Positions 23,450-36,344 of a DNA stretch of 64,000 nt are shown here, in pieces. The stretch is from Cepaea nemoralis (taxonomy: Eukaryota; Mollusca; Gastropoda; Stylommatophora; Helicidae): assembly GCA_014155875.1 (NCBI GenBank), contig JACEFZ010017882.1, positions 31,501-95,500 on the forward strand, read 5' to 3'. The first letter of the stretch is position 1. Every line of letters starts with the position of its first letter. The notes beneath the pieces were generated by a model. It searched no databases and was not told where the DNA came from. It saw only the letters and a program-made list of their open reading frames with translations. The position numbers and the translations under genes are program-made.

Positions 23450-24804
23450 GACTACTTCACCTCAAACTATCAAAGATGGCAGGACAACTTATGGTCATGC
23501 GTTTTTTGTGAAGTCAAAACTGTTACTCAGGCTTGTAGGTAGGCAGAGGTAGTATATGTCAGTTATTTAAGGAGATTATTATTAGACAGTGTATGGGAAT
23601 TTGGGGATTGTAAATATCTTTTAATTAACAGAACATTAAGAAATAACTCACGGGCTTAAGTGTATACATAAGTTACAATGCTATCAATTCAATTAATAAT
23701 GTCAATATTTACCAATTTACTTGATATTTCAATTGCGAATTATTATTTTTTAATGCATGAGTTGGTGGAATAGGGGTCGCTTGCCAGACACTTTAGAAAC
23801 CTGTGTTAAACATTCATTTGCACTTGGAAATATGGCTTAAAATCTGTCTAAATGTCAGCTACTTGTATTTATCTATCAAAATATCACATTGAATGAATTA
23901 ATAAAATAAATTACGATTGCCACATTGAAAATCGTCATGGAAAGGACATAATGTTGTGTGCTGGCAAACCTACTAAGCTTAAATATTATGTAGCAATTTC
24001 TCAATCATGGCAAACCCATGTGAAATGAAAGTCAAGACATTAAAAGAGGAGCAAAGAAAACAACAGCAAAGAGACAGACACTGCAACAGGAAAAACACTT
24101 CAACAGATTTTTAGAAATAACACCAGAAAAAAATGGCTGAACAAATGGAACAATGTTCGGGGCTTTTTTAATGAAACGACCCAACCATAAGTCAATTACA
24201 ACATCGATGGCCTCAGCAGACAAACCCACTGCCTAATTGTCCAGTTCTTAACAGGTCAAGATAGAATCAAAGGATATTTCACCTGATGGTGAAGGTGAGT
24301 GTATCGGATGCAGGACATCTTGCTTAAGATCGAGAGATTTTCCGGAAGGTTGTTATGGCAGTGATATTCTGCAAAGGACATGCTACTGAATGAATGAATG
24401 GCGAAGGACACTGGTAATAGGGAAAGCTAATCCACACACAAACAAACATCAGCCCCATGCACTAGAAGAATTAGAATGTGTATGGCCAGAGTTGAGCTCA
24501 AAGCGAGTGAACATACAAACAGCCAACTAAACCATAACAAACCCCCAAAATACACCTGAATGTAGACACTTTTCACCTGTATAAAACCACTGACCTCCGC
24601 CTCTAGAAATGTGCTGCTCTTTCAAATGGCAGAGAAAAAGCTTCTACAGTGGCTTTCAACAGTGGCAAACTGTGAATCCCTGGAACAGCCACAGAGATCC
24701 TGCAGCTTCATGAGAACAGCACTGGGCTGCTAAGAACAGACAACTCAGCTTTGAGATCAATGACTCTGTGAGACAGACCTAATACAAAACAGTGGTAGAC
24801 TTAC
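23450..24804. other. Intron sequence of the ZNF318-like gene, no feature seen
   Basis: AT-rich intron 7 sequence without ORFs, motifs or clear repeats. A short 65-codon minus frame at 24032-24229 has no support. Confidence 0.5.
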
Positions 24805-27800
24805 CTGAGTGACCTTTTTGCTCTGAAACAGCAGTAATCTTGCAATCCGCATCCTCTTCATCACCAGCTCCTCCCGACGTGGGAGGATCAGCAGCTGTCG
24901 TACTCTTGGCATGTTCATGCTCACTTCCTTCCCTCTCTGTTACATTCTCCGTGACACCGTAGTCCTTTCTTGCCCTGCTTCTTGTCACACGCACCCCGGG
25001 AGACTCAGTCCCTTTTGATGCTGCTGCCCTGGTCTTTTTTGGTGACCTAGATGATACAGGACTTCCACTAGCGAGGCCTACTTCTGTTGATGATGGAAGC
25101 TCCTTGTCAACCGTTTCACTGATCTCCACAGTTTCTTGGCCAACCTTCAATAACTCAGTAGCCACCCTGACTTCAGACTTTGCAGCTGGCTTCCTACCCC
25201 TACCTCTCATTGATTTCCTTCCCCGTCCACGACCTCTGGATGCAACAACAGTAATTTCGGATTCATCATGTGAATCTGAACTGATCTCTTCAGACACAAT
25301 TTTATCACATCCTTCTGCCAGCGAATCTTCTTCAATAAAAGCACTTGCAAGATCTAAATCAACATCTTCTGTATCTTCTGCGGGTGTTTCTTCCTTTCCT
25401 GTTTTTGAGACAGTACTTTTTGCAGTGATCTTAGTTTTTACATGTTCACTAGGGGCGTCTTCTTTGCTCTTCTTAACATCTTCACCAGCATTATGATCAA
25501 CACTGCTAATTTCTTCTGTGCTGTGTGTTCCTGCAATAGTTATGTCAAATTCTTCCTTCTGCCTGCCACTGACAGCAGAAGTACCCATGTCTTCCTTTCT
25601 GGCACTGACAGCAGGTATGTCTATTCCAACCCTTGTACCACTAACTGCAACAGTGTCTATTCCCTCCCTTCTACCACTGACTGCGACAGTGTCTATTCCT
25701 TCCCTTGTACCACTGACTGCGACAGTGTCTATTCCTTCCCTTGTATCACTGACTGCGACAGTGTCTATTCCTTCCCTTGTACCACTGACTGCGACAGTGT
25801 CTATTTCTTCCCTTGTACCACTAACTACAGATGTGTCCACTACTTTACTGCTACCACTGACAGCAGAAGAACAGTGTCCACTACTTACTACGCTTGCTTC
25901 TTTTGGGGCGACATCAGTTGCACTTGTATTGTTTTTACCACTATCTGCAGACGAAGCAATGCTGCCTTGTTCAATGACTTTATTTTTAACACCACCAACA
26001 CTGATTTCATTACCACCAACTGTATTCATTTCTTCCACACTGTGACCCCCAACATCATTCGTGCTAATTCCACCATCAACTTCTTGAGCTGCTTCGCTAG
26101 CCACAGTGGCTTCTTTCTGACTACCAGCTACTGAACTAACCACATCATTTTCTTTCTGGCTACCTGCTATTGAACTAACCACATCAGTTTCTTTCTGGCT
26201 ATCTGCTACTGAACTAACCACATCAGTTTCTTTCTGGCTACCTGCTACTGAACTAACCACATCAGTTACTTTCTGGCTATCTGCTACTGAACTAACCACA
26301 TCAGTTACTTTCTGGCTACCAGCTACTGAACTAGCCACATCAGCTACTTTCTGGCTACCAGCTACTGAACTAACCACATCAGTTACTTTCTGGCTACCTG
26401 CTACTGAACTAACCACATCAGTTTCTTTCTGGCTACCAGCTACTGAACTAACCACATCAGCTTCTTTCTGGCTACTTGCTACTGAACTAACCACATCAGC
26501 TTCTTTCTGGCTACTTGCTACTGAACTAACCACATCACTTTCTTTCTGGCTACCAACTACTGAACTAACCACATCAGTTTCTTTCTGGCTACATGCTACT
26601 GAACTAACTACATCAGCTCCTTTTTGGCTACCAGCTACGGAACTAACAACTTCTTTCTGGCTACCAGCTTCTTGAATCGCAGCCATTGGCGTTGAAACTT
26701 CCGACTGACTCTGACTTGCAGCTGACGGAGAAGGAACAATTGCCGTGACCTCAGTGCCAACAGCTGAAATAGACACGGCTTTTTCTTCCCGACTTGCAGT
26801 TGTTGGAGTAGATACTTTTGAAGCTGCTTTATTAAGAGAAGTAACTTCAGTAGTAGTTGAAATAGTAACTTCAGCACCTGTTGGACCCATAACGGTTTCA
26901 TTTTGAGTACCAGCTGCCGGAGTAGCATTAATAGCTGTAGCAGTTTGGGTAGTGTCTTGAGTAGTAGTTGTAGTAACCTCTGTAGCTGGTGTTGTAACTT
27001 CTGATTTATCTTGAGTACCAGCTGCTGGAGTAGAAACTTTAGTGACAGCTGGAGTGGCTGGTTTTGCAGCTGCTGGAGTAACTGGTTTTGCAGCTGCTGG
27101 GGTAGCCGGTTTTGCAGCTGCTGGAGTAGCTGGTTTTGCAGCTGCTGGAGTAGCTGGTTTTGCAGCTGCTAGAGTAGCTGGTTTTGCAGCTGCTGGTGTA
27201 GCTGGTTTTGCAGCTGCTGGGGTAGAAACTTTGGTGACAGCTGGTGTAGCTGGTTTTGCAGCCGCTGGAGTAGCTGGTTTTGCTGCTGGAGTAGCCGGTT
27301 TTGCAGCTGTTGAAGTAGCCAGTTTTGCAGCTGGAGTAGCTGGTTTTGCAGCTGCTGAAGTAGCCAGTTTTGCAGCTGGGGTAGCTGGTTTTGCAGCTGC
27401 TGGAGTAGCTGGTTTTGCAACTGGAGTAGCTGGTTTTGCAGCTGCTGGAGTAGCTGGTTTTGCAACTGGAGTAGCTGGTTTTGCAGCTGCTGGAGTGGAA
27501 ACTTTGGTGACAGCTTGAGTAGATGGTTTTGCAGCTGCTGCAGTAGCTGGTTTTGCAGCTGGAGTAGATGGTTTTGCAGCTGCTGGAGCAGCTGGTTTTG
27601 CAACTGCTGCAGTAGCTGGTTTTGCTGCTAGAGTAGCCGGTTTTGCAACTGCTGCAGTAGCCGGTTTTGCAGCTGCTGGAGTAGCCGGTTTTGCAGCTGC
27701 TGGAGCAGCTGGTTTTGCAGCTGCTGGAGCACTTGGTTTTGCAGCAGCTGGAGTACTTGGTTTTGCAGCTGCTGTGGTAGAAACCTTGGTGGCAACTGGA

Positions 27801-30800
27801 GTAACTGGTTTTGCAGCTGGAGTAAGTTTTTTTGCAGCTGCTGGAGTAGATGGTTTTGCAGCTGCTGGAGTAGACTGCTTTGTAGCCTCAGAAGTGGAAA
27901 CTTTTGGAGTTATTTTTCCTCCATCTTGACTAGCTGCTACTGCTGGAGTAGACAGTTTAGCTTGTTTTGCAGGCGTTGGACTATCATCTAGTATAATAAT
28001 CTCTCTTTCATCCACTGAACTGTCTCCAATTAGGATAGGGCTGAGTGCATCTATCTGACGTTTAACAGCAAGGCCAGTCTTTTTCTGAATGATTTCTGAT
28101 GAATCAGTCACACTTTTGACCTTTTCAATGCCATCTGCCTGGCTAGGAAGTTTGACCGTGTCACCGTCATCTGCCTGGCTAGGAATTTTGACCATTTCAC
28201 CATCATCTGCCTGGCTAGGAAGTTTGACCTTTTCACTATCATCTGCCTGGCTAGGAAGTTTGACCTTTTCACCATCATCTGCCTGAGCAGAAGGATTTAT
28301 GGCTATTTGGCTATCATCTTCCTGATCAGGAGTTATGACTTTTTGGCTGTCAGGTGCCTGATAAACAACTTTACCTGTTTCAATACCAACAGCCAAAGAA
28401 GTAACACTTTTGTCCTTCTTACCATCAGCTTGGGGACTGGCAACATTTTCACCCTGACTTTCCACCGCTGGAGCAATAACATTTAAATCTGTTTGACCAT
28501 TACCACTCTTGCCCTTTTCACCATCAACTGCTTGATCAGTAACACAAATGTCCTTTTCTATATCAACTGCTTGACCAGTAACATCCATTTGTGTAACTGC
28601 TTGACCAGTAACATCCATTTGTATATCTGTTTGACCAGTCATGTTCTGGTCCTTTTCTATATCAACTGCTTGACCAGTAACATCCATTTGTGTAACTGCT
28701 TGACCAGTAACATCCATTTGTGTAATTGCTTGACAAGTAACATCCATTTGTGTAACTGCTTGACCAGTAACATCCATTTGTGTAACTGCTTGACCAGTAA
28801 CATCCATTTGTGTAACTGCTTGACCAGTAACATCCATTTGTGTAACTGCTTGACCAGTAACATCCATGTGTGCAACTGCTTGACCAGTAACATCCACTTG
28901 CATAACTGCTTGACCAGTAACATCCATTTGTGTAACTGCTTGACCAGTAACATCCATTTGTGTAACTGCTTGACCAGTAACATCCACTTGCATAACTGCT
29001 TGACCAGTAACATCCATTTGTGTAACTGCTTGACTAGTAACATCCATCTGTGTAATTGCTTGACCAGTAACATCCATTTGTTTATCTGTAACATTCTTGT
29101 CCTTTTCTACATCAACTTCTTGACCTGTAACATTCTTATCCTTTTCTAAATCAATTCCTTGACAAGCAACATTCTTGTCCTCTTCTTTATCAACTTCTTG
29201 ACCAACTACATTCTTGTCTTCTTTATCAACTTCTTGACCAGCAACATTCTTGCCCTCTTCTTTATGAACTTCTTGACCAGCAACATTCTTGACCTCTTCT
29301 TTATCAACTTCTTGACCAGCAACATTCTTGTCCTCTTCTTTATCAACTTCTTGACCAGCAACATTCTTGTCCTCTTCTTTATCAACTTCTTGACCAGCAA
29401 CATTCTTGACCTCTTCTTTATCAACTTCTTGACCAGCAACATCCTTGTCTTCTTTATCAACTTCTTGACCAGCAACATTCTTGACCTCTTCTTTATCAAC
29501 TTCTTGACCAGCAACATTCTTGACCTTTTCTTTATCAACTTCTTGACCAGCAACATTCTTGCCCTCTTCTTTATGAACTTCTTGACCAGCAACATCCTTG
29601 TCTTCTTTATCAACTTCTTGACCAGCAACATTCTTGCCCTCTTCTTTATCAACTTCTTGACCAGCAACATTCTTGCCCTCTTCTTTATCAACTTCTTGAC
29701 CAGCAACATTCTTGCCCTCTTCTTTATCAACTTCTTGACTAGCAACATTCTTGCCCTCTTCTTTATCAACTTCTTGACCAGTAACATACTTGCCCTCTTC
29801 TTTATCAACTTCTTGACCAGCAACATTCTTGACCTCTTCTTTATCAACTTCTTGACCAGCTACATTCTTGCCCTCTTCTTTATCAACTTCTTGACCAGCA
29901 ACATTCTTGCCCTCTTCTTTATCAACTTCTTGACCAGCAACATTCTTGCCCTCTTCTTTATCAACTTCTTGACCAGCAACATTCTTGCCCTCTTCTTTAT
30001 CAACTTCTTGACCAGCTACATTCTTGTCATTTTCTACATCAACTTGACCAGCAACATTCTTGTTCTCTTCTTTATCAACTTCTTGACCAGCAACATTCTT
30101 GTCCTTTTCTATATCAACTTCTTGACCAGCAACATTCTTGCCCTCTTCTTTATCAACTTCTTGACCAGCAACATTCTTGCCCTCTTCTTTATGAACTTCT
30201 TGACCAGCAGCATTCTTGTTCTCTTCTTTATCAACTTCTTGACCAGCAGCATTCTTGTTCTCTTCTTTGTCAACTTCTTGACCAGCAACATTCTTGTCCT
30301 TTTCTACATCAACTTCTTGACCAGCAACATTCTTGCCCTCTTCTTTAACAACTTCTTGACCAGCAACATTCTTGTCCTCTTCTTTATCAACTTCTTGACC
30401 AGCAACATTCTTGTCCTTTTCTACATCAACTTCTTGACCAGCAACATTCTTGTCCTCTTCTTTATCAACTTCTTGACCAGTAACACTCTTGTCCTTTTCA
30501 TTAAAATCTGCTTGACCAGTAACATTCTTGTCCTTGTCACTGATAGGTGCCTTACCAGTATCCAGATCTACAGCTGTAGTGCCAGAAAAGGTTATTTCTT
30601 GATTAGCAGCTGTTGGGGTAGACACTTCTGTAGCTGTTGGGGTAGAAACTTCTGTAGCTGTTGGGGTAGAAACTTCTGTAGCTGTTGGGGTAGAAACTTC
30701 TGCAGCTGTTGGGGTAGAAACTTCTGTAGCTGTTGGGGTAGAAACTTCTGCAGCTGCTGGGGTGGAAACTTCTGTAGCTGTTGGGGTAGAAACTTCTGTA

Positions 30801-32743
30801 ACTGTAGGAGTAGAAACTGTCTCTTTATCATGACTTTCGGCAGTTGGAGAAGCTTTTGCAACTACTGGAGTAGAAGCTTTTGCAGCTGGAGTAGACTTTG
30901 CAGCTGCTGGAGTAGATGGTTTTGTAGCAGGAGTAGAAACTTTTGCAGGTGCTGGAGTAGATGGTTTTGTAGCAGGAGTAGAAACTTTTGCAGCTGCTAG
31001 AGTAGAAATCTTTCCAGCCGTTGGAGCAGAACCTTTTGCAGCTGGGGTAGATGGTTTTGCTCCTGGAGTAGACACTTTGGCAGCTGGAGTAGAAACTTTT
31101 GTAACAGGAGTAGAAACTTTGGGAGCTGCAGGAGTAGATGGTTTTGCAGCTGTAGTAGAAACTTTTTTAGCAGGAGTAGAAATTTTGGCAGCTGCTGGAG
31201 TTAATGGTTTTGCAGCTGCTATAGTAGAAACCTTTTTAGCTTTTGAAGTGGAAATTGCAGCTTTTGGAGTAACCTTTACCTTTCCTTTATCAGCTGTTGC
31301 TGTTGGAGTTGACAGTTTGGCCCGTTTTGCAGGCGTTGGCTTGTTACCTAGCGAAGCATCTTTTTCATCTTCTGAACTGTCTTCAATTACAATAGTGTCA
31401 TCTGCATCTTCCTGATGCTTAACAAGACCAGGGACTGTTTCTTTCTGACTTCCATTTATTGAATCAGTCATACCTTTGCACTTTCCACCATCATCTGCCT
31501 GAGCAGAAGCAATTATGACCTTTTGGCTGTCATCTGCTTGACCAGTAACACTCTTGTTTTTTTCACTACCAACTTTGTGAACATCAGTCTTCTTTGTGTC
31601 TGCGGTTACTAACTGTTTACTTGCAGTTTGAACAGGCCCATCCTTCTCCCCTTTCAGGTTACCCTGGCTAACTGCCTGTAGTGCTCCATCCAACTTGTTG
31701 AATTTCTTCCCATCCTGAACTTTAGCTGCAACAGACAACGGAGCTTGTGTTACTGAAGGAGGTATGATCACAGCTGCGGACATCGGCTTCTCTATCTCAT
31801 CATCAACATCTATTCCCATCAGTCTCTTCTCATCAACAATACTCTTACTCTTCTTCTCCTTCCTGAGCTCCTGTCGGGACTTGACAGTGTGCGTGAGAAT
31901 GGGTTCTGTGGGAGTTTCAAGATTTTTGGGAGGTGAACTTGGGTTCTTACTCTTCTCCTCCTCCCTGGCTTCCTGTCGAGATTTGACAGTGTACGTGAGA
32001 ACGGGCTCAGTGGGAATTTCAAGATCTTCGGGAGTTTCAAGATCTTCAGGAGGTGGACTTGATTCCTCCGGCATAGGAATGTCCAACAGTGGACTCAACT
32101 CTTCAGGCATCGGAATGTCTAGAAAATCAAACTCCGTTTCCACCACAACTGGAAGTGGCACCTGGTCCAATTGGGCTCTATCCTGTCCAATGGTTAAAAA
32201 CTCATCAAGAGGGTGGTTATCATCTTCCTTGGTCATCTTCATTTCCACTTCCAACCGAGGAACCTCTGTAACCTGTGGTATCCAGGTAGGTACCACAACC
32301 ACAGGTTTCGTCAGTTTCGGCACTTTAACAACATTCTGTTTTGCTGCTTCTTCTTCATTTTCAAGATCCATGTCGACCACTTGAATGTTATCTTTGGTGG
32401 CAATCTTGGGATTTGACTCCGCACCGGCATCCTTGACTCTCAGGTTCTTTCTGGAGGCTTTCACCTTTGGCTGCTGCTCACCTACAGTCTTGGAGTCTCT
32501 ACCTGGATACTTCTGCTCACCTCCAGTCTTGGAATCTCTACCTGGATACTTCTGCTCACCTCCAGTCTTGGAATCTCTACCTGGATACTTCTGCTCACAT
32601 CTAGTTTTGGAATCTCTACCTGGATACCCCTTCTCCGATGGTAGTGGTGGTTCTGGATATTGGGAAAATTTCTTTTGTACATTCACTCCTGTCTTTTCTA
32701 GCAGTAAAGTTTTCTCATATATTGGGTTTTTCCTGACAAAATC
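24805..32743 (-). CDS. ZNF318: ZNF318-like gene, giant exon 7 (disordered repeat tail)
   Basis: A single open frame of 2,646 codons. The acceptor (TTTTGTTTTACAG) precedes DFVRKNPIYEKTLLLEKTG, which continues the second finger as in ZNF318. The donor is CAG|GTAAGT (phase 1). Regions by exon residue: about 35-88 YPGRDSKTGGEQK x4; 500-715 STPAAK/STPTATEV; 750-1190 GQEVDKEEGKNVA x about 37; 1220-1395 MDVTGQAVTQ x about 17; 1485-1540 ADDGEKVKLPSQ x5; 1618-1905 KPATPAA x about 35; 2030-2205 SSVAGSQKETDVV x about 14; 2298-2395 SGTREGIDTVAV x about 7; then an acidic segment and a basic RGRGRGRKSMRGRGRKP segment resembling AT-hooks. There are almost no hydrophobic runs or cysteines. Opposite-strand frames here are shadows. 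Confidence 0.8.
25560..25850 (-). repeat. Coding repeat SGTREGIDTVAV, 36-bp unit
   Basis: About seven 12-residue units in frame inside exon 7, with occasional substitutions (SGRREGIDTVAV, SDTREGIDTVAV). Confidence 0.9.
26130..26650 (-). repeat. Coding repeat SSVAGSQKETDVV, 39-bp unit
   Basis: About fourteen 13-residue units in frame inside exon 7. Position 10 varies among Glu, Val and Ala. Confidence 0.9.
27030..27890 (-). repeat. Coding repeat KPATPAA(A), 21/24-bp unit
   Basis: About 35 units rich in Lys, Pro, Ala and Thr, resembling linker-histone tails. Some units are KVSTPAA. Confidence 0.9.
28560..29080 (-). repeat. Coding repeat MDVTGQAVTQ, 30-bp unit
   Basis: About 17 ten-residue units in frame, very uniform, adjoining the 39-bp array. 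Confidence 0.9.
29170..30500 (-). repeat. Coding repeat GQEVDKEEGKNVA, 39-bp unit
   Basis: About 37 thirteen-residue units, strongly acidic/basic alternating. Some units are 12 residues (GQEVDKEDKDVA), but every length change is a multiple of three bases. Confidence 0.9.
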
Positions 32744-32832
32744 CTGTAAAACAAAATACACAAGTTTAAATTTTCCAACAGTTATTTTATTCATAAAATG
32801 AAATGTTCTTTTTTTTCCAGAGACAGACAGAC

Positions 32833-32836
32833 AGAC

Positions 32837-32932
<96 letters not shown>
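32833..32932. repeat. (GA)n microsatellite
   Basis: About 100 bp of AG dinucleotides just upstream, on the minus strand, of exon 7. Confidence 0.95.
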
Positions 32933-32934
<2 letters not shown>

Positions 32935-33099
32935 AATCAAAAATATAATGTGCCATTTTTACACACCTTGAAAAACATTGGCATCACTTAAAAACATGCT
33001 TAAAAGCCAACAGGGTCGACTTCATTGCACCAGTTTTATCCCACATGTTTCTGCCTCTTTCCATGGCTTGGCCTATTTCCACATCGTGGTAAGCGTCAC

Positions 33100-33260
33100 A
33101 CAAAGCACAAACTCTGTAGCTCCAACGACGACCCCAGGAGTCCCCGAAAAAATGCACTCGTGAACCGAAGGATGCGGCCCGGAATCGAACCCATGACCTC
33201 CAGAGCCCAAGTCAGATGGCTTGACCACTTCACCACAGAGACTCCAGCCGCATCCTTATA
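33100..33260 (-). mobile_element. tRNA-derived SINE
   Basis: On the minus strand, A-box-like TGGTGAAGTGG and B-box GGTTCGATTCC are spaced as in a tRNA. The sequence between them does not fold into a normal anticodon arm, so it is a SINE head and not a tRNA gene. Confidence 0.65.
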
Positions 33261-33429
33261 TAAACTAATTGGCACCCGAGGCTGATGCAGTCAATACCAC
33301 GCCAGTTGCCTTCACTTCCCAATACATTTCCTGGAATCTGATTTAGAGTGGGCTGACCCAGCAGCTCAGGTCAATTAAAAAACATGCATCTATGATAGTT
33401 TGAGTATATGACTATCAGACTGGCAGGCA

Positions 33430-35805
33430 AGCAAGTAAGCCATTGTGGCTCTCATACTCTGCCAGTCATTCATCCTCTAACTTTAGCCTTTGTGTCAGGT
33501 TTTCCCTCTCTGGACATATTCTATCTGTGGCTCTCATACTCTGCCAGTCATTCATCCTCTAACTTTAGCCTTTGTGTCAGGTTTTCCCTCTCTGGACATA
33601 TTCTATCTGTGGCTCTCATACTCTGCCAGTCATTCATCCTCTAACTTTAGCCTTTGTGTCAGGTTTTCCCTCTCTGGACATATTCTATCTGTGACTCTCA
33701 TACTCTGCCAGTCATTCATCCTCTAACTTTAGCCTTTGTGTCAGGTTTTCCCTCTCTGGACATATTCTATCTGTGGCTCCCATACTCTGCCAGTCATTCA
33801 TCCTCTAACTTTAGCCTTTGTGTCAGGTTTTCCCTCTCTGGACATATTCTATCTGTGGCTCTCATACTCTGCCAGTCATTCATCCTCTAACTTTAGCCTT
33901 TGTGTCAGGTTTTCCCTCTCTGGACATATTCTATCTGTGGCTCTCATACTCTGCCAGTCATTCATCCTCTAACTTTAGCCTTTGTGTCAGGTTTTCCCCC
34001 TCTGGACATATTCTATCTGTGGCTCCCATACTCTGCCAGTCATTCATCCTCTAACTTTAGCCTTTGTGTCAGGTTTTCCCTCTCTGGACATATTCTATCT
34101 GTGGCTCTCATACTCTGCCAGTCATTCATCCTCTAACTTTAGCCTTTGTGTCAGGTTTTCCCTCTCTGGACATATTCTATCTGTGGCTCTCATACTCTGC
34201 CAGCCATTCATCCTCTAACTTTAGCCTTTGTGTCAGGTTTTCTTTCTCTGGACATATTCTATCTGTGGCTCTCATACTCTGCCAGTCATTCATCCTCTAA
34301 CTTTAGCCTTTGTGTCAGGTTTTCCCTCTCTGGACATATTCTATCTGTGGCTCTCATACTCTGCCAGTCATTCATCCTCTAACTTTAGCCTTTGTGTCAG
34401 GTTTCCCTCTCTGGACATATTCTATCTGTGGCTCTCATACTCTGCCAGTCATTCATCCTCTAACTTTAGCCTTTGTGTCAGGTTTTCCCTCTCTGGACAT
34501 ATTCTATCTGTGGCTCTCATACTCTGCCAGTCATTCATCCTCTAACTTTAGCCTTTGTGTCCGGTTTTCCCTCTCTGGACATATTCTATCTGTGGCTCCC
34601 ATACTCTGCCAGCCATTCATCCTCTAACTTTAGCCTTTGTGTCAGGTTTTCCCTCTCTGGACATATTCTATCTGTGGCTCCCATACTCTGCCAGCCATTC
34701 ATCCTCTAACTTTAGCCTTTGTGTCCGGTTTTCCCTCTCTGGACATATTCTATCTGTGGCTCTCATACTCTGCCAGTCATTCATCCTCTAACTTTAGCCT
34801 TTGTGTCCGGTTTTCCCTCTCTGGACATATTCTATCTGTGGCTCCCATACTCTGCCAGCCATTCATCCTCTAATAACTTTAGCCTTTGTGTCAGGTTTTC
34901 CCTCTCTGGACATATTCTATCTGTGGCTCCCATACTCTGCCAGTCATTCATCCTCTAACTTTAGCCTTTGTGTCAGGTTTTCCCTCTCTGGACATATTCT
35001 ATCTGTGGCTCCCATACTCTGCCAGTCATTCATCGTCTAACTTTAGCCTTTGTGTCAGGTTTTCCCTCTCTGGACATATTCTATCTGTGGCTCTCATACT
35101 CTGCCAGTCATTCATCCTCTAACTTTAGCCTTTGTGTCAGGTTTTCCCTCTCTCGATATATTCTATCTGTGGCTCCCATACTCTGCCAGTCATTCATCCT
35201 CTAACTTTAGCCTTTGTGTCAGGTTTTCCCTCGGTTTTCCCCCTTTGTGTCAGGTTTTCCCTCTCTGGACATATTCTATCTGTGGCTCCCATACTCTGCC
35301 AGTCATTCATCGTCTAACTTTAGCCTTTGTGTCAGGTTTTCCCTCTCTGGACATATTCTATCTGTGGCTCCCATACTCTGCCAGTCATTCATCCTCTAAC
35401 TTTAGCCTTTGTGTCAGGTTTTCCCTCGGTTTTTCCCCTTTGTGTCAGGTTTTCCCTCTCTGGACATATTCTATATGTGGCTCTCATACTCTGCCAGTCA
35501 TTCATCCTCTAACTTTAGCCTTTGTGTCAGGTTTTCCCTCTCTGGACATATTCTATCTGTGGCTCTCATACTCTGCCAGTCATTCATCCTCTAACTTTAG
35601 CCTTTGTGTCAGGTTTTCCCTCTCTGGACATATTCTATCTGTGGCTCCCATACTCTGCCAGTCATTCATCCTCTAACTTTAGCCTTTGTGTCAGGTTTTC
35701 CCTCTCTGGACATATTCTATCTGTGGCTCCCATACTCTGCCAGCCATTCATCCTCTAACTTTAGCCTTTGTGTCAGGTTTTCCCTCTCTGGACATATTCT
35801 ATCCA
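33430..35805. repeat. 82-bp satellite, about 29 units, with 113-bp variants
   Basis: The unit contains TTTGTGTCAGGTTTTCCCTC, TGGACATATTCTATCTGTGG and ACTCTGCCAGTCATTCATCC. Near 35220 and 35420 a partial extra copy adds about 31 bp. Two alternating variants (CTCTCATACT / CTCCCATACT, CAGTCATT / CAGCCATT) are interleaved. The 78-codon frames repeated every 82 bp are artefacts. Confidence 0.95.
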
Positions 35806-35939
35806 CAATAACAGGTCTAACTACCCATGGGAAGATTCTCCTTAAATTCTATAACAATTTTGCCAGGGTACCAGTTTTAACTGAGAAGATATCGCCAAAA
35901 AGATAACAGGGCAAAGTGGCCTAATCAGAAATTACTGGG

Positions 35940-36060
35940 GTTTGATGTTATGATAGAAACAACAAACAATGATGAACAGGCCAAATGGAACCAGAAGAAG
36001 AGGTCGACCACGTAAACGATGGACACCCAACAGAGCCCATGGGAATCTCAATATATGAAG
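35940..36060 (+). pseudogene. LINE C-terminal scrap
   Basis: RPNGTRRRGRPRKRW is encoded on the plus strand, the basic motif near the end of many LINE RT proteins. Only about 100 bp remain. Confidence 0.55.
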
Positions 36061-36065
36061 CCCAT

Positions 36066-36082
36066 AAATAGGCAACCCCCCC

Positions 36083-36125
<43 letters not shown>
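36066..36125. repeat. Poly-C tract
   Basis: About 58 bases, nearly all C. The length may be inaccurate in the assembly. Confidence 0.9.
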
Positions 36126-36126
<1 letters not shown>

Positions 36127-36344
36127 AGGAACAATATGAGATGAGATATGATAAGGAAAGTGAAACACAATGCTATAACCTATACAGCCCAGCAAATAAA
36201 GACCCCCACATTGCCAAGCACGGAAAAAATTACAAGTCAAAATTTACTTTTCTGAACTGTCTTTGTCAACCCTACTCTCTCAACCAGACTGCGCTGCTGC
36301 ATCATATTTCTAAGGCCATCATGCAGAGCTGCAGTAAGATCTAA

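Noticed and set aside
22511..23542. 343-codon plus ORF and 309-codon minus ORF
   Set aside because: Both arise from the 66-bp minisatellite, whose period is a multiple of three; no start context, no conserved domain, intronic position.
29159..31000. 613-codon plus-strand ORF
   Set aside because: It is the antisense shadow of the repeat-rich exon 7; its repeats (FFINFLTSNILVL) simply mirror the 39-bp coding units.
33408..35906. Ladder of 78-codon plus-strand ORFs
   Set aside because: The same frame opens once per 82-bp satellite unit; no gene.
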